64,000 nt of DNA from Ornithinibacter aureus (GTDB taxonomy: Bacteria; Actinomycetota; Actinomycetes; Actinomycetales; Dermatophilaceae): assembly GCF_009858245.1 (NCBI RefSeq), contig NZ_VMSB01000001.1:62001-126000 (forward strand), in the 5' to 3' direction. A program made the translations under genes and the position numbers. Below the pieces are notes generated by a model. That model was not told where the DNA came from and did not search any database. It saw nothing but the letters and a program-made list of their open reading frames with translations. Positions 1-7,960 of this stretch are shown here, one piece after another. Within the stretch, counting starts at the first letter, position 1; the number at the start of each line of letters is the position of its first letter.

Positions 1-962
1 ACCTGGGCACCGAGCACACCACGCTGCCCTTGGGCGATTTCGACCCGATCGACCTGGCGTCGCGGGCGTCATCCCTCTATGACGAGCCGTTCGCCGACCC
101 CTCGGGCGTGCCGACCGCCCTGCTCTGCGCGGCGGCCCGCCAACACGTGACGGTCTGCCTCAGCGGGGACGGCGCCGACGAGCTGCTCGGGGGGTACAAC
201 CGGTATCGGGTGGCGCACGGAGGGCTCTCCCGGCTGCTCGCCCTGCCGGGTCCGCTGCGTCGCGGTGCGTCCCGCGCGCTGACGACGCCCAGCCCGGTCG
301 GCTGGGACCGGCTGGCCCGAGTCCTCCCCGGCCGCACCTCTGCGATCGGCACGAAGGCCCACAAGCTGGCCGGTGTGCTCGCCGCGGACGACCACATGGC
401 CGCCTACGCGGTGCTGGCCACCAGGTGGGACCCCGCGACGCTGATGACGAATCCACCGCCCCCATCAGCGACGGCCGTGCCGGGCCTGGACGCGGCCCTG
501 CCCCTGGACCGGATGCTGTTGGCCGACCAGCAGCGCACCCTGCCCGACGACATGCTTGTCAAGGTGGATCGCGCGAGCATGGCGGTCGCGCTCGAGGTGC
601 GTGTGCCCTTCCTCGATCACCGGTTCGTCGAGCTGACCTGGCGGATGCCGGAGCGCGCCAAGGTGCGCGACGGCCACGGGAAGTGGGTGGTCCGGCAGGT
701 GTTGGGCCAGTACGTGCCCCACGAGCTCTGGGACCGACCGAAGGTGGGCTTCGACCCGCCCGTGGCCGACTGGCTGCGCGGGCCGCTGCGGGAGTGGTCA
801 CACGACCTGCTGGCCCCGGACCGGTTGCGACGGCAAGGGCTACTGCGTCCCGAACCGATCGCCCGCGCGCTGGCGGAGCACGACTCGGGCCGTCGCAACC
901 ACGACTACGCGCTCTGGACGGTGCTCATGCTGCAGACCTGGCTGGACGGAGCCACACCATGA
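1..962 (+). CDS. asnB: Asparagine synthetase-like amidotransferase, C-terminal part (5' truncated by window)
   Basis: C-terminal synthetase domain of a glutamine-hydrolysing asparagine synthetase-like protein; the open frame runs in from the window edge, so the N-terminal glutaminase domain and the SGGxDS motif are not visible. The conserved SGDGADELLGGY segment and the DMLVKVDRASMA and VRVPFLDHRFVE stretches typical of AsnB are present. Such homologues are common in exopolysaccharide loci, where they may amidate sugars or peptides rather than make free asparagine (inference). The stop overlaps the next start by four bases, implying translational coupling. Confidence 0.85.
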   Translation, partial: LGTEHTTLPLGDFDPIDLASRASSLYDEPFADPSGVPTALLCAAARQHVTVCLSGDGADELLGGYNRYRVAHGGLSRLLALPGPLRRGASRALTTPSPVGWDRLARVLPGRTSAIGTKAHKLAGVLAADDHMAAYAVLATRWDPATLMTNPPPPSATAVPGLDAALPLDRMLLADQQRTLPDDMLVKVDRASMAVALEVRVPFLDHRFVELTWRMPERAKVRDGHGKWVVRQVLGQYVPHELWDRPKVGFDPPVADWLRGPLREWSHDLLAPDRLRRQGLLRPEPIARALAEHDSGRRNHDYALWTVLMLQTWLDGATP

Positions 963-1948
963 CGCCCCCCGTGCCCACCAAGCCCCTCGACCTCGAGCTG
1001 CGTGCGGCCCACCCGGCCGACGAGCCGGCCGTCCTGCGCCTGATGCGGGCCTCGCTGGGCTGGCGCGACGAGGACCCGAACGAGGAGTTCTTCCGCTGGA
1101 AGCACCACGAGAACGCCTTCGGGGTGTCTCCCGCATGGGTGGCGGTACACCGGGGCTCGGTGGTCGGGTACCGGACGTTCCTGCGCTGGAGGTTCCTCGA
1201 CGACGCGGGTCGCGAGGTGCGCGCGGTGAGGGCCGTCGACACGGCGACCGACCCGGCATACCAAGGTCAGGGCATCTTCCGCAGGCTCACCCTTCGTGGG
1301 GTGGCCGAGCTGACCCTTGCGGGTGACGGGCTCGTCTTCAATACCCCCAATGACCAGAGCCGTCCGGGATACCTCAAGATGGGCTGGAGCCTGGCCCGGC
1401 GGCTCCCGGTGGGGGTGCTGCCCGCAGGGCCCCGGTCGCTCGCGCCGATGATCGCCTCGCGGGTTCCCGCGGACCTGTGGTCTCAGGTGACATCCGCCGG
1501 GCTCGACGCCGGGGAGGCCCTTGCCGACGGTGCGGTCGCCGCAGCACTGCTGGAGCACGCGCCCACGACGGGGTTCCGCACGCACCGCACGCCCGAGTAC
1601 ATGGCCTGGCGCACGTCCTTCGCGCCGCTGCAGTACCGACTGCTGCTCGCCTCGCCCCACGACCCTGCCGAGGGTGGCCTCGTCTTCCGGCTCCGTCGGC
1701 GTGGGGATGCCGTGGAGGCCGCGGTCATCGAGCAGCTGGTCCCCGACCGCCGCACGGGAATGGCGTTGGTGCGCCGCATGCTCAAGCACACGGGCGCGGA
1801 CTACGCGATCGGCTTGAGGACCGGGCCCTCGGCAGGGCTCCTCCCGCTGCCGGGCCAGGGGCCGCTGCTGACGACGCGGCCGCTCGCGGCCTCCCCTCCG
1901 TCACCCCGGGACTGGACCCTCACCCTCGGGGACGTCGAGCTCTTCTGA
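959..1948 (+). CDS. GNAT-type N-acetyltransferase of the polysaccharide locus
   Basis: A 329-residue protein starting at the ATG that overlaps the asnB stop. An acetyl-CoA-binding stretch of GNAT type (ATDPAYQGQGIFRRL) lies near residue 100, followed by VFNTPNDQSRPGYLKMGW, a signature of long GNAT proteins found in capsule and exopolysaccharide clusters. Likely acyl-modifies a cell-surface sugar or peptide; the substrate is unknown. Coupling to the asparagine synthetase-like gene suggests they act on the same product. The 3' end overlaps the convergent O-antigen-ligase-like gene by 48 bases. Confidence 0.75.
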   Translation: MTPPVPTKPLDLELRAAHPADEPAVLRLMRASLGWRDEDPNEEFFRWKHHENAFGVSPAWVAVHRGSVVGYRTFLRWRFLDDAGREVRAVRAVDTATDPAYQGQGIFRRLTLRGVAELTLAGDGLVFNTPNDQSRPGYLKMGWSLARRLPVGVLPAGPRSLAPMIASRVPADLWSQVTSAGLDAGEALADGAVAAALLEHAPTTGFRTHRTPEYMAWRTSFAPLQYRLLLASPHDPAEGGLVFRLRRRGDAVEAAVIEQLVPDRRTGMALVRRMLKHTGADYAIGLRTGPSAGLLPLPGQGPLLTTRPLAASPPSPRDWTLTLGDVELF

Positions 1949-2920
1949 GCGAGTGGCGAAGGCACACCCGATGGTGAGCCCTGCGGCAAGGACGACGACC
2001 GAGTACTCGAGCAGGTGGTCGCTGAGCGAGTGCACGAGGAGCGCCGTCCAGGCGGCAGCCCCGACGACCGCCCAGGGTGCCCCGCCCCGCGCCGCCCAGA
2101 GCAGACCGCCGAGGACGATCAGGCCGAAGAGGGCGGCGCCGACCAGGCCTGTCTCGGCGCCGATCTGGAGCAGCGAGGAGTGGGCGGATGCCGTGTCGGG
2201 GTCGCCACCCAGGGTGCTGAACTCCTCCAGCGAGCCGGGTCCGCCACCGCTGACCGGGTGGGTTGCCCACAGCGACAGCGCGTCGCTCCACAGGGACTGC
2301 CGGGCCGGGTCCAGAGCATCCATGACCCTCGGTGGCCACTGGTCCCGAGCAGCGAGGTGGACGACCGCCCCTGCAGACACGACGATCGACACCGATCCCA
2401 CGAGAACGGCCCACCCGGCGCGAGCCGCCGGCCGCCAGAGCATGAGGGCGATCGCCGCGAGCAGGGGTACGGCCACGACAAATGCGGCCTTCGAGGCGTT
2501 CGCCGCGATGACCGCGAGAGCACCCGCCACCGTGAACCAGAGGATGACGCGTCGCAAACGGTCGGACCCGAGCATCGCCAACCCTGCGAGGGCGATCACC
2601 TGCACGGCCACGGCGGCGTTCGCGTTCGCGTAGGCGGTGGGCCGTTTCGCGGGGCCGTCGGTCCAGATCACGCCCAGGAACAGCACGGTCGTCACGACGA
2701 CGAGGCCGGCCACGACGACGTTCCTTTCCAGGCGGGTTGCCACGAGGTGGCCAAGCGCCACCCCGGCGGCCAGGACGACTGGCGAGAGGACGTACGGGGA
2801 GGTGAGCGACGGCATCCGGTCGGCGAGGAGAGCGGCGACCCACGCCCACACCACCCAGAGGGCCAGAAGGGCCAGGGCTGCACGCTCCGGCCACCCAGCC
2901 CTGTCGAGGAGCCTTCGCAT
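1901..2920 (-). CDS. O-antigen ligase / polymerase-like membrane protein
   Basis: A 339-residue, strongly hydrophobic protein with about ten predicted membrane segments and a larger outside loop around residues 200-250 containing GGGPGSLEEFSTLGG and a following HSSLLQIGAETG. This matches the Wzy/WaaL-like O-antigen ligase superfamily, whose members join or polymerise surface glycans. It starts three bases after the epimerase stop, so the two genes form a leftward pair. The exact reaction cannot be told from sequence. The last 48 bases overlap the GNAT gene on the other strand. Confidence 0.7.
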   Translation of the reverse strand: MRRLLDRAGWPERAALALLALWVVWAWVAALLADRMPSLTSPYVLSPVVLAAGVALGHLVATRLERNVVVAGLVVVTTVLFLGVIWTDGPAKRPTAYANANAAVAVQVIALAGLAMLGSDRLRRVILWFTVAGALAVIAANASKAAFVVAVPLLAAIALMLWRPAARAGWAVLVGSVSIVVSAGAVVHLAARDQWPPRVMDALDPARQSLWSDALSLWATHPVSGGGPGSLEEFSTLGGDPDTASAHSSLLQIGAETGLVGAALFGLIVLGGLLWAARGGAPWAVVGAAAWTALLVHSLSDHLLEYSVVVLAAGLTIGCAFATRSEELDVPEGEGPVPG

Positions 2921-2923
2921 CGG

Positions 2924-3868
2924 CTACGCCTGGTACTCGGGCAGGGTCCGGAACCAGTCGAGGGTCTGCTCCAGGCCCTCGCGCAGGGGCACGGGCTCGA
3001 CGTCGGGGAAGTGGTGGAGGAGCCGTGCGTTGTCGGCCTGTGAGTCGCGAACGTCTCCCGCACGCGGTGCCACGTGATCGACCGCCGGCCGGTGCCCGAG
3101 GAGGTCGGCGAGCTGGCCGACGAGGGCGTTGAGCGAGGTCCGGGTACCGAAGGCGAGGTTCACCGGCTCCAGGTCGGTGACCGTGCGGGTCACGGCGTCG
3201 GCGAGGATGCGGGTGACCGTGCCCACGTAGGTGAAGTCGCGGGTCTGCTCGCCGTCACCGTGGATCGTGAGGGGCTCCCCACGCAGGGCGGCGTCGACAA
3301 ATGCCGGGACCACGGCTGCATAGGCGTGGCCGGCGGCCTGGAGCGGGCCGTAGACGTTGAAGAACCGGAAGGCCAGCGTGGGCAGTCCGTAGGTGTGGCC
3401 GAACGACATGGCGTAGGCCTCGGTGGCCTGCTTGCTCACCGCGTAGGGGGAGATGGGCGCCGTGCGCATGCCCTCGCGCTTGGGCAGTTCGCGGTTTGCC
3501 CCATACACCGATGACGACGACGCGACGACCACCTGGATGCCGCCTGCCCGGCGGGCGGCTTGGAGCACCTCGAGGGTGCCGGTCGCGTTGGCGTGGTGCG
3601 AGGCGACCGGGTCGATGACCGACCGGGGGACGGAGGGGAGGGCGGCAAGGTGCACCACGGCATCAGCTGCTTGGCAGGCCGTGTCCAACGCTTCGCGGTC
3701 GAGGATGGAGCCCTCGATGAGCCGTACGCCGGTGCCGTCGAGGTTCACGCGGGAGCCGGTGGAGAGGTCATCGAGCGCGACCACCTCCATGACCTCCGGC
3801 CGCCGCAACAGCTCACGACCGAGGTTCGACCCGATGAAACCGGCTCCGCCGGTGATGATGACCTTCAT
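2924..3868 (-). CDS. NAD-dependent nucleotide-sugar epimerase/dehydratase (SDR)
   Basis: A 314-residue extended SDR protein. GGAGFIG near the N terminus is the NAD-binding glycine motif; the catalytic YAVSK (YxxxK) and an upstream SSSSVYG triad segment are present. The start chosen is the ATG before KVIITGGAGFIG, preceded by a GGAAGC ribosome-binding site; a start eight codons upstream is possible. Members are typically UDP-glucose/UDP-GlcNAc 4-epimerases or dTDP-sugar dehydratases feeding glycan synthesis. The substrate is not determined; context with an O-antigen-ligase-like protein supports a surface polysaccharide role. Confidence 0.8.
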   Translation of the reverse strand: MKVIITGGAGFIGSNLGRELLRRPEVMEVVALDDLSTGSRVNLDGTGVRLIEGSILDREALDTACQAADAVVHLAALPSVPRSVIDPVASHHANATGTLEVLQAARRAGGIQVVVASSSSVYGANRELPKREGMRTAPISPYAVSKQATEAYAMSFGHTYGLPTLAFRFFNVYGPLQAAGHAYAAVVPAFVDAALRGEPLTIHGDGEQTRDFTYVGTVTRILADAVTRTVTDLEPVNLAFGTRTSLNALVGQLADLLGHRPAVDHVAPRAGDVRDSQADNARLLHHFPDVEPVPLREGLEQTLDWFRTLPEYQA

Positions 3869-4006
3869 GCTCGCTTCCACCATGCGGTCCAAGGGCGTGA
3901 AGCGTCAGAATGCCGCACGCAGCAAAACTGCACCCAGCAGGTACCCGGCGTCGGTCGCTCGCGACCACGCGAGTGGTTGAGCCGTGGGGCACCGGATGCA
4001 CTCCAT

Positions 4007-4023
4007 GGAGCCAAGACGGCTCC
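4007..4023 (-). terminator. Short hairpin 3' of the exported repeat protein
   Basis: GGAGCC and GGCTCC arms of six bases enclose a five-base loop just past the stop of the leftward gene. Two further five-base-stem hairpins lie between about 3950 and 3980. No T tract follows, so termination is only a suggestion. Confidence 0.35.
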
Positions 4024-4026
4024 TGA

Positions 4027-4734
4027 CTACTCCGTCGGTGTGGTCTGCGTCGGTGTCGTCTCCGTCGGTGCGGTCTCCGTCGGTGTCGTCTCCGTCGGTG
4101 CGGTCTCCGTCGGTGCGGTCTCCGTCGGAGCGGTCTCCGTCGGAGCGGTCTCCGTCGGAGCGGTCTCCGTCGGTGTCGTCTCCGTCGGTGTCGTCTCCGT
4201 CGGTGTCGTCTCCGTCGGTGCGGTCTCCGTCGGTGCGGTCTCGCTGGTGGACCGCGCGGACCTAGCACCCGGCGCGCCCGCGCAGAAGTTGCCTCCGGTG
4301 GATCCACCGGGGACCTGGGCGAATCCCGTGTTGGTGCCGTCGCTGAACGTGATGGTGAAGGCAGGGTAGGTCGCATTCGAGCAGTTGTTGGGCGTCGTGC
4401 TTCCCCTCACCCTGAACGACGCCGTCGCACCGGCTGCGACCGTGCCGCCGCCGCTGAAACTGACAGCAGCACTTGCCGAGGGGGTAAGGGTGAAGTTGAA
4501 CGTCGCGTTGACGGGGACGCCTCCGGCGTTCGTGAACGTCACGACCACCCAGTAGAAGTTGGGCCCTTGGTTGCAGCACTTGTGCACTTCGACGCTACCG
4601 AAGCAGAGGCTGCCCACGCAGAAGCGGCTGGCTGCGGCAGCATGGGTGGGGGCCGCGGCCACGACCACAGGGATGCTCCAGGCGATGCCCTTGGCCAAGG
4701 TGCGGCGGCTCGCGGTGCGGTTGGATTCGGTCAT
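4027..4734 (-). CDS. Tat-type exported protein with C-terminal TETAP/TETTP repeat tail
   Basis: A 235-residue protein not recognised beyond its architecture. The N terminus carries a twin-arginine-like signal (SRRTLAKG, then a hydrophobic stretch ending THAAAA). Residues about 37-155 form a Cys-containing, beta-rich domain with FCVGSLCFG and HKCCNQG; the last ~75 residues are SETAP, thirteen TET(A/T)P-like pentads (one TQTTP) and a final TE. There is no LPxTG sorting signal or membrane anchor. Probably a secreted or wall-associated protein with an extended, possibly O-glycosylated stalk (inference). It is divergent from the nucleotidyltransferase-PqqD operon across 179 bases. A GGGA ribosome-binding site precedes the ATG. 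Confidence 0.7.
   Translation of the reverse strand: MTESNRTASRRTLAKGIAWSIPVVVAAAPTHAAAASRFCVGSLCFGSVEVHKCCNQGPNFYWVVVTFTNAGGVPVNATFNFTLTPSASAAVSFSGGGTVAAGATASFRVRGSTTPNNCSNATYPAFTITFSDGTNTGFAQVPGGSTGGNFCAGAPGARSARSTSETAPTETAPTETTPTETTPTETTPTETAPTETAPTETAPTETAPTETAPTETTPTETAPTETTPTQTTPTE
4036..4245. repeat. 15-bp minisatellite, 14 units, inside the exported protein gene
   Basis: Fourteen near-identical 15-base units (consensus TCCGTCGGTGCGGTC on the + strand) encode the TET(A/T)P pentads on the - strand. Units differ mainly by the Ala/Thr codon switch, and the last two variants encode TQTTP and SETAP. Perfect phase in multiples of three means copy-number change would lengthen or shorten the tail without frameshift. 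Confidence 0.95.
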
Positions 4735-4901
4735 GATGTCCCTTTGTCTGGCCTGCGGTTTCGTGGAGCAATCGAAGCCTAGGGTACATGCCCGGGCGCA
4801 GCAAGGCGCCGCAGGGCGTGCCGAGGAGGGTGCATCCCAACAACCGGGCGCTGGTGAGGATGTTACGGCGGGGGGGCCGATGTGCGAAGGCCTGCGGCGG
4901 A

Positions 4902-4907
4902 TACTCT
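4902..4907 (+). promoter_or_regulatory. -10 box TACTCT, leaderless start
   Basis: TACTCT lies six bases before the GTG of the nucleotidyltransferase gene, the spacing expected when transcription begins at the start codon. It supports that GTG over the upstream in-frame ATG at 4788. Confidence 0.5.
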
Positions 4908-4913
4908 CTCCCC

Positions 4914-5834
4914 GTGAAGACGATCATCATGCCCAGATACGTGGGCACACGCTTCACGCACGCTGTCCTGCAGGTGCTGGCTTCGGACCACGGCATCGAC
5001 CTGCTGCACATCAAGGGCCCCGCGGTCGACGACCGCCTGCTGGCGGTGGGACCGCCGGGTGATCCCCCGTCCTCGACGCCGAGGCCGATTCCTCGCCAGA
5101 GCGTCGACGCCGATGTCCTCGTGCGACCGGCGCACGTAGCGCGGCTGTTCGAGGTGATGCACCGACACGGATGGGTGACGGCGTACGACTTCGCGGACGG
5201 GTCGGCCTTCGAGCACGCGGCCACGTTCACCCACCCGTTCCTGTCACCGGCAGACGTGCACCGGCAGTTCCCCGGTATCGAGGCCGACGCGTCGACGGCG
5301 TTCGAGCGGTTGTGGCGCGAGCGACGGACGGCCCTCGTCGCCGGCATCCCGTGCCTCGTGCCGTCGTTGACGGCGCAGCGCCTGCTCCTCATCGTCCATG
5401 CGGCACGAGGAGGCGCGCTCCAGCACTCGGACATCCTGCGCAGCTGGACCGAGGCCACGGAGGAAGCGCGCGATGAGGTCCAGCACCTGGCGCGCGCGCT
5501 CGGCGCCGAGGTGGCGTTGGCCGCAGGGACCGGGCGGCTGGACGAGTACGAAGGACGTCGTGGGTACGAATTGTGGCGGGCACTCTCCACCGGGGAGCGG
5601 TCCCGCGTACGCCTCTGGCTGGCCCGAGTGAAGTCCGAACCGACGACGAGTACCAAGCTGCGCAGAGCGGTGCGCCTCGTCCTTCCCAACCGACGTAGAA
5701 TGCACACGGTTCTGGGGCGTCGTCCCACGCTCGCGGAGGTGGCGGGCGCGTACGCGACGCGTGCTCGGGCGGGTCTCAACGAGATGGCGCGCCTGGTCCG
5801 GTCGGGGCGAACCGAGCCCGGACAACGCCGATGA
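4914..5834 (+). CDS. Uncharacterised nucleotidyltransferase family protein (NTP_transf_5-like)
   Basis: A 306-residue protein from the GTG at 4914 (an ATG five codons later is also possible). LLHIKGPAVD followed by SVDADVLV, then RQFPGIEAD and HAARGG, resemble the NTP_transf_5 nucleotidyltransferase fold with an acidic DxD-type metal site. Biochemical function is unknown for the family; it co-occurs with HprK-related kinases and PqqD-like proteins in exopolysaccharide and some RiPP loci. Here it overlaps a PqqD-like gene by four bases and faces an HprK-like/PqqD pair, matching that association. The start is supported by a leaderless-type -10 box. Confidence 0.65.
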   Translation: MKTIIMPRYVGTRFTHAVLQVLASDHGIDLLHIKGPAVDDRLLAVGPPGDPPSSTPRPIPRQSVDADVLVRPAHVARLFEVMHRHGWVTAYDFADGSAFEHAATFTHPFLSPADVHRQFPGIEADASTAFERLWRERRTALVAGIPCLVPSLTAQRLLLIVHAARGGALQHSDILRSWTEATEEARDEVQHLARALGAEVALAAGTGRLDEYEGRRGYELWRALSTGERSRVRLWLARVKSEPTTSTKLRRAVRLVLPNRRRMHTVLGRRPTLAEVAGAYATRARAGLNEMARLVRSGRTEPGQRR

Positions 5835-6118
5835 CCTCCTACCGCATGCCACCGCGGGTCGCGTACGTGGTTCCGGACGACGAGCCCGACCCTCCAGCGA
5901 CCGTGTTCCTGATGCAGGTCCCCGATGGGACCCCTCGAGTGCTGCAGAACTCGGCGGCGTGGATCTGGCTGGTTGCCGTGGAGGGCGAGCCCGATGTGGC
6001 GGCCTCCGTCGCGCACCTCGCGGGACGGGTCCAGGAGGAGGTGGCTCCCGACGTCGAGGCCTTCCTCGAAGAGCTCGTCGGGATGGGGCTCTTGGAGGAG
6101 TCGGCGCCGCGGCGCTGA
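5831..6118 (+). CDS. PqqD-like peptide-recognition protein (copy 1)
   Basis: A 95-residue protein with PqqD/RRE-like character: an N-terminal beta part (PRVAYVVPD...ATVFLMQVPDGTPRVLQ), then NSAAWIWLVAVEGE, and a C-terminal helical stretch (VAPDVEAFLEELVGMGLLEE) that matches the usual PqqD ending. PqqD-type domains bind leader peptides of modified peptides; here the partner is unknown. ATGA overlap with the nucleotidyltransferase gene implies co-translation. The second PqqD-like gene of the module lies convergently just downstream. Confidence 0.7.
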   Translation: MTSYRMPPRVAYVVPDDEPDPPATVFLMQVPDGTPRVLQNSAAWIWLVAVEGEPDVAASVAHLAGRVQEEVAPDVEAFLEELVGMGLLEESAPRR

Positions 6119-6171
6119 GCGTGGCCGCAACACCGCCCGCAGGACATGGCCGGGTCCGGGGATCGCGGGGT

Positions 6172-6191
6172 CGGCCGAGGGCATTCGGCCG
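6172..6191. terminator. Hairpin between convergent PqqD-like genes
   Basis: CGGCCGA and TCGGCCG form a perfect seven-base stem with a six-base loop, midway between the two convergent stops at 6118 and 6201. It could serve both directions. Confidence 0.55.
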
Positions 6192-6200
6192 TAAGGCCCG

Positions 6201-6461
6201 CTACTGAACTGCGTCCAGCACTCCTCGGCGAACGAGCTCAGCCACTGCGGCCTCCGTCGCCTCCAGGGCTGAGCACCCTGCCGGCGCGCCAAATCGCCTC
6301 TCCAGCTCGCCCGCGAGTCGACTCACCTCGACGGCGTGTGCCGTGAGGGAGTAGACGGCCGCGCTGAGCTCACTGAGACGAAGGACGGTTCCCTCGATGA
6401 GCACCGCGGTCTCGCCGTCGCGCGTGAGGACGTCGGTCGCGTCACGTCGCTGTACCTTCAC
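6201..6461 (-). CDS. PqqD-like protein (copy 2)
   Basis: An 86-residue protein: DVLTRDGETAVLIEGTVLRLSELSAAVYSL followed by a helical C terminus ending VAELVRRGVLDAVQ. This is the PqqD pattern of beta strands, then a sensor-like helix and a final helix. It is diverged from the copy at 5831, so the two are probably not interchangeable. It overlaps the P-loop gene upstream by four bases, making a kinase-PqqD pair as in HprK-related systems. Confidence 0.65.
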   Translation of the reverse strand: MKVQRRDATDVLTRDGETAVLIEGTVLRLSELSAAVYSLTAHAVEVSRLAGELERRFGAPAGCSALEATEAAVAELVRRGVLDAVQ

Positions 6462-6865
6462 ACCCCACCTCCAATGAGGCGCGCGAGCCCATCCTCGAAG
6501 TCCGGGGCCTCGGAGTACCGGACCCGGAGCACCGGCCCACCTCGGTCGAGCAGGTCGGCCAGACGGTGCACGGGCCCTTCCAGGCGGGGGAGAGAGGACG
6601 TCTCTTCGACCACGGCGAACACCGCGTCCATGACGGAGAGTTCTTCCATATCGGCGGATCCGCCTACGGTGTCGCGGACGAGGACGACCATGCCCGCCTC
6701 GTCGACTCCCACCGTCTCGTCGGTGAGGTCACCGAACCGCCGTCCGAGTAGCCGGCTCAGGGTCGTCTTGCCGGTGCCCCCGGGAGCGACGTAGACGAGG
6801 CTGGCCCCGGCGCACCTCACCTCGACGACCGCGCCGAGGCCGTGCAGCCGGAGAGCGGGGGTCAT
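6458..6865 (-). CDS. Compact HprK-like P-loop protein
   Basis: A 135-residue protein with a clear Walker A motif, APGGTGKTT, at residues 27-35 preceded by a hydrophobic strand, and LTDETVGVD near residue 47, placed like the acidic segment of HPr-kinase-related proteins. It is about half the length of true HPr kinase and lacks the N-terminal domain. Likely binds ATP or GTP and phosphorylates a small protein or peptide (inference from family). It is cotranscribed with PqqD copy 2. Function unproven; it could also be a serine-kinase-type RiPP tailoring enzyme. Confidence 0.6.
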   Translation of the reverse strand: MTPALRLHGLGAVVEVRCAGASLVYVAPGGTGKTTLSRLLGRRFGDLTDETVGVDEAGMVVLVRDTVGGSADMEELSVMDAVFAVVEETSSLPRLEGPVHRLADLLDRGGPVLRVRYSEAPDFEDGLARLIGGGV

Positions 6866-6982
6866 CGGGCCTGGCCTAAAGGTCGTGGTTCGGGCCGGTG
6901 CTCGCCGGGGCGAGCCTCACGGACGGGTCTGCGGGTCTCACCCTATCGACCCGTGCTGCTGGGAGCCGGGGACCGGCCCCGC

Positions 6983-6988
6983 TAGCCT
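6983..6988 (+). promoter_or_regulatory. -10 box TAGCCT, leaderless start
   Basis: TAGCCT sits seven bases before the GTG of the phosphatase gene and fixes that start rather than upstream in-frame codons. Confidence 0.5.
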
Positions 6989-6995
6989 GATCGTC

Positions 6996-7571
6996 GTGAG
7001 ACCTCGCTCGCCGGTCCCCGACGGCCCCCTGCGCGTGCTCTTCGTCTGCACCGCGAACATCTCGCGTTCCCCGTACGCCGAGCGCCAGGCTGCCCTCCTC
7101 TCGGCCACGGCATCAACCGACCAACTGCGGACGGCCAGCGCGGGTGTTCCGGGCTTCCCGGGCCGCGGCATGGACCCCGCCATGGCGGAGGAGCTGCGGG
7201 CCCGTGGTGGTGACCCGTTGGGGCACGTCAGCCGCTGCCTGACCCGCGAGATCCTCGACGGCGCGGACGTCGTGCTCACCTTCGAGTTCGCTCAGCGGAT
7301 CCGTATCGTCGAGAGGTGGCCCGACCAGGCGATCAAGGTGTTTGGTCTGCACCAATTCACCGAGGCGCTCGGCCGGGTCGGGTCGCAGGCCCGGGGCCTG
7401 GCCCTGCTCGACGAGGTCTACGGCACCGCCCGCCCCGACGGCATCAACCACGACGTCGCGGACCCCTACCGGCGCGGCGCCGCAGCCGCCCGGGTGTGCG
7501 CCGACGAGGTCGACGCGGCGCTCGCGGTCATCGTCCCGGCGCTCACCGCTCCGGCGCCGGCCGCGCGCTGA
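6996..7571 (+). CDS. Low-molecular-weight protein tyrosine phosphatase
   Basis: A 191-residue protein from a GTG. The catalytic P-loop VCTANISRS (C-x5-R-S) is near residue 18, and the general-acid Asp is in VADPYRRG near residue 160. Such phosphatases (Wzb/PtpA type) often reverse tyrosine phosphorylation of polysaccharide chain-length regulators, fitting its place at the edge of the surface-glycan locus. No cognate BY-kinase is in the window. It has its own leaderless-type promoter, so it is probably transcribed alone. Confidence 0.85.
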   Translation: MRPRSPVPDGPLRVLFVCTANISRSPYAERQAALLSATASTDQLRTASAGVPGFPGRGMDPAMAEELRARGGDPLGHVSRCLTREILDGADVVLTFEFAQRIRIVERWPDQAIKVFGLHQFTEALGRVGSQARGLALLDEVYGTARPDGINHDVADPYRRGAAAARVCADEVDAALAVIVPALTAPAPAAR

Positions 7572-7742
7572 GCCCGCCCGGCCGCGCTCACAGGTTTGCG
7601 CGCTTCGACCCACCGTTCACTCCGCGGTTCCTCCGCCACAACGAGGTCATCCAGGACGTCGAGCAGCCGCCACGCTGATCCGCGGCGGCGGTGGCCGTCG
7701 GCAGGGTGTGGCGCTCGGCCGCCGGAGCGGCGACGATGGACC

Positions 7743-7960
7743 ATGGCCGCCGTGTCCCCTCTCCCGCTGCGTGGTGAGGTGGTGCTCGACGCCCGCGGCG
7801 CCGGGCGGGCGATGCGGCTCTCGTGGCACCCCGAGCACGATGTGGTCGTCCTGTCGGTGTGGCGCGGCACCACGTGTGCCGCCACCATCCAGGTCGCCGC
7901 CGACGAGGTGCCGCACCTGGTCGACGTGCTGGTTCGGGGCCTCCCGGCAGACTGCTCGGA
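7743..7960 (+). pseudogene. Small hypothetical protein, stop codon lost
   Basis: The ATG at 7743 opens SPLPLRGEVVLDARGAGRAMRL-type sequence and a following segment ending VPHLVDVLVRGL, which looks like small actinobacterial hypothetical proteins of ~90 residues. The frame then runs without a stop into the next broken gene and out to 8399, where the residues no longer look like a protein. I read it as a small gene whose end has been lost by an indel. Function unknown; the call is weak. Confidence 0.35.

Noticed and set aside
4036-4245. CRISPR-like array
   Set aside because: Units are 15 bases, contiguous and coding; there are no spacers and no cas genes.
4027-7571. Lasso-peptide biosynthetic cluster
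   Set aside because: PqqD-like, HprK-like and asparagine-synthetase-like genes are suggestive, but there is no transglutaminase-like B2 protease, no lasso precursor found by eye, and the synthetase sits with glycan genes on the other side of an epimerase and ligase.
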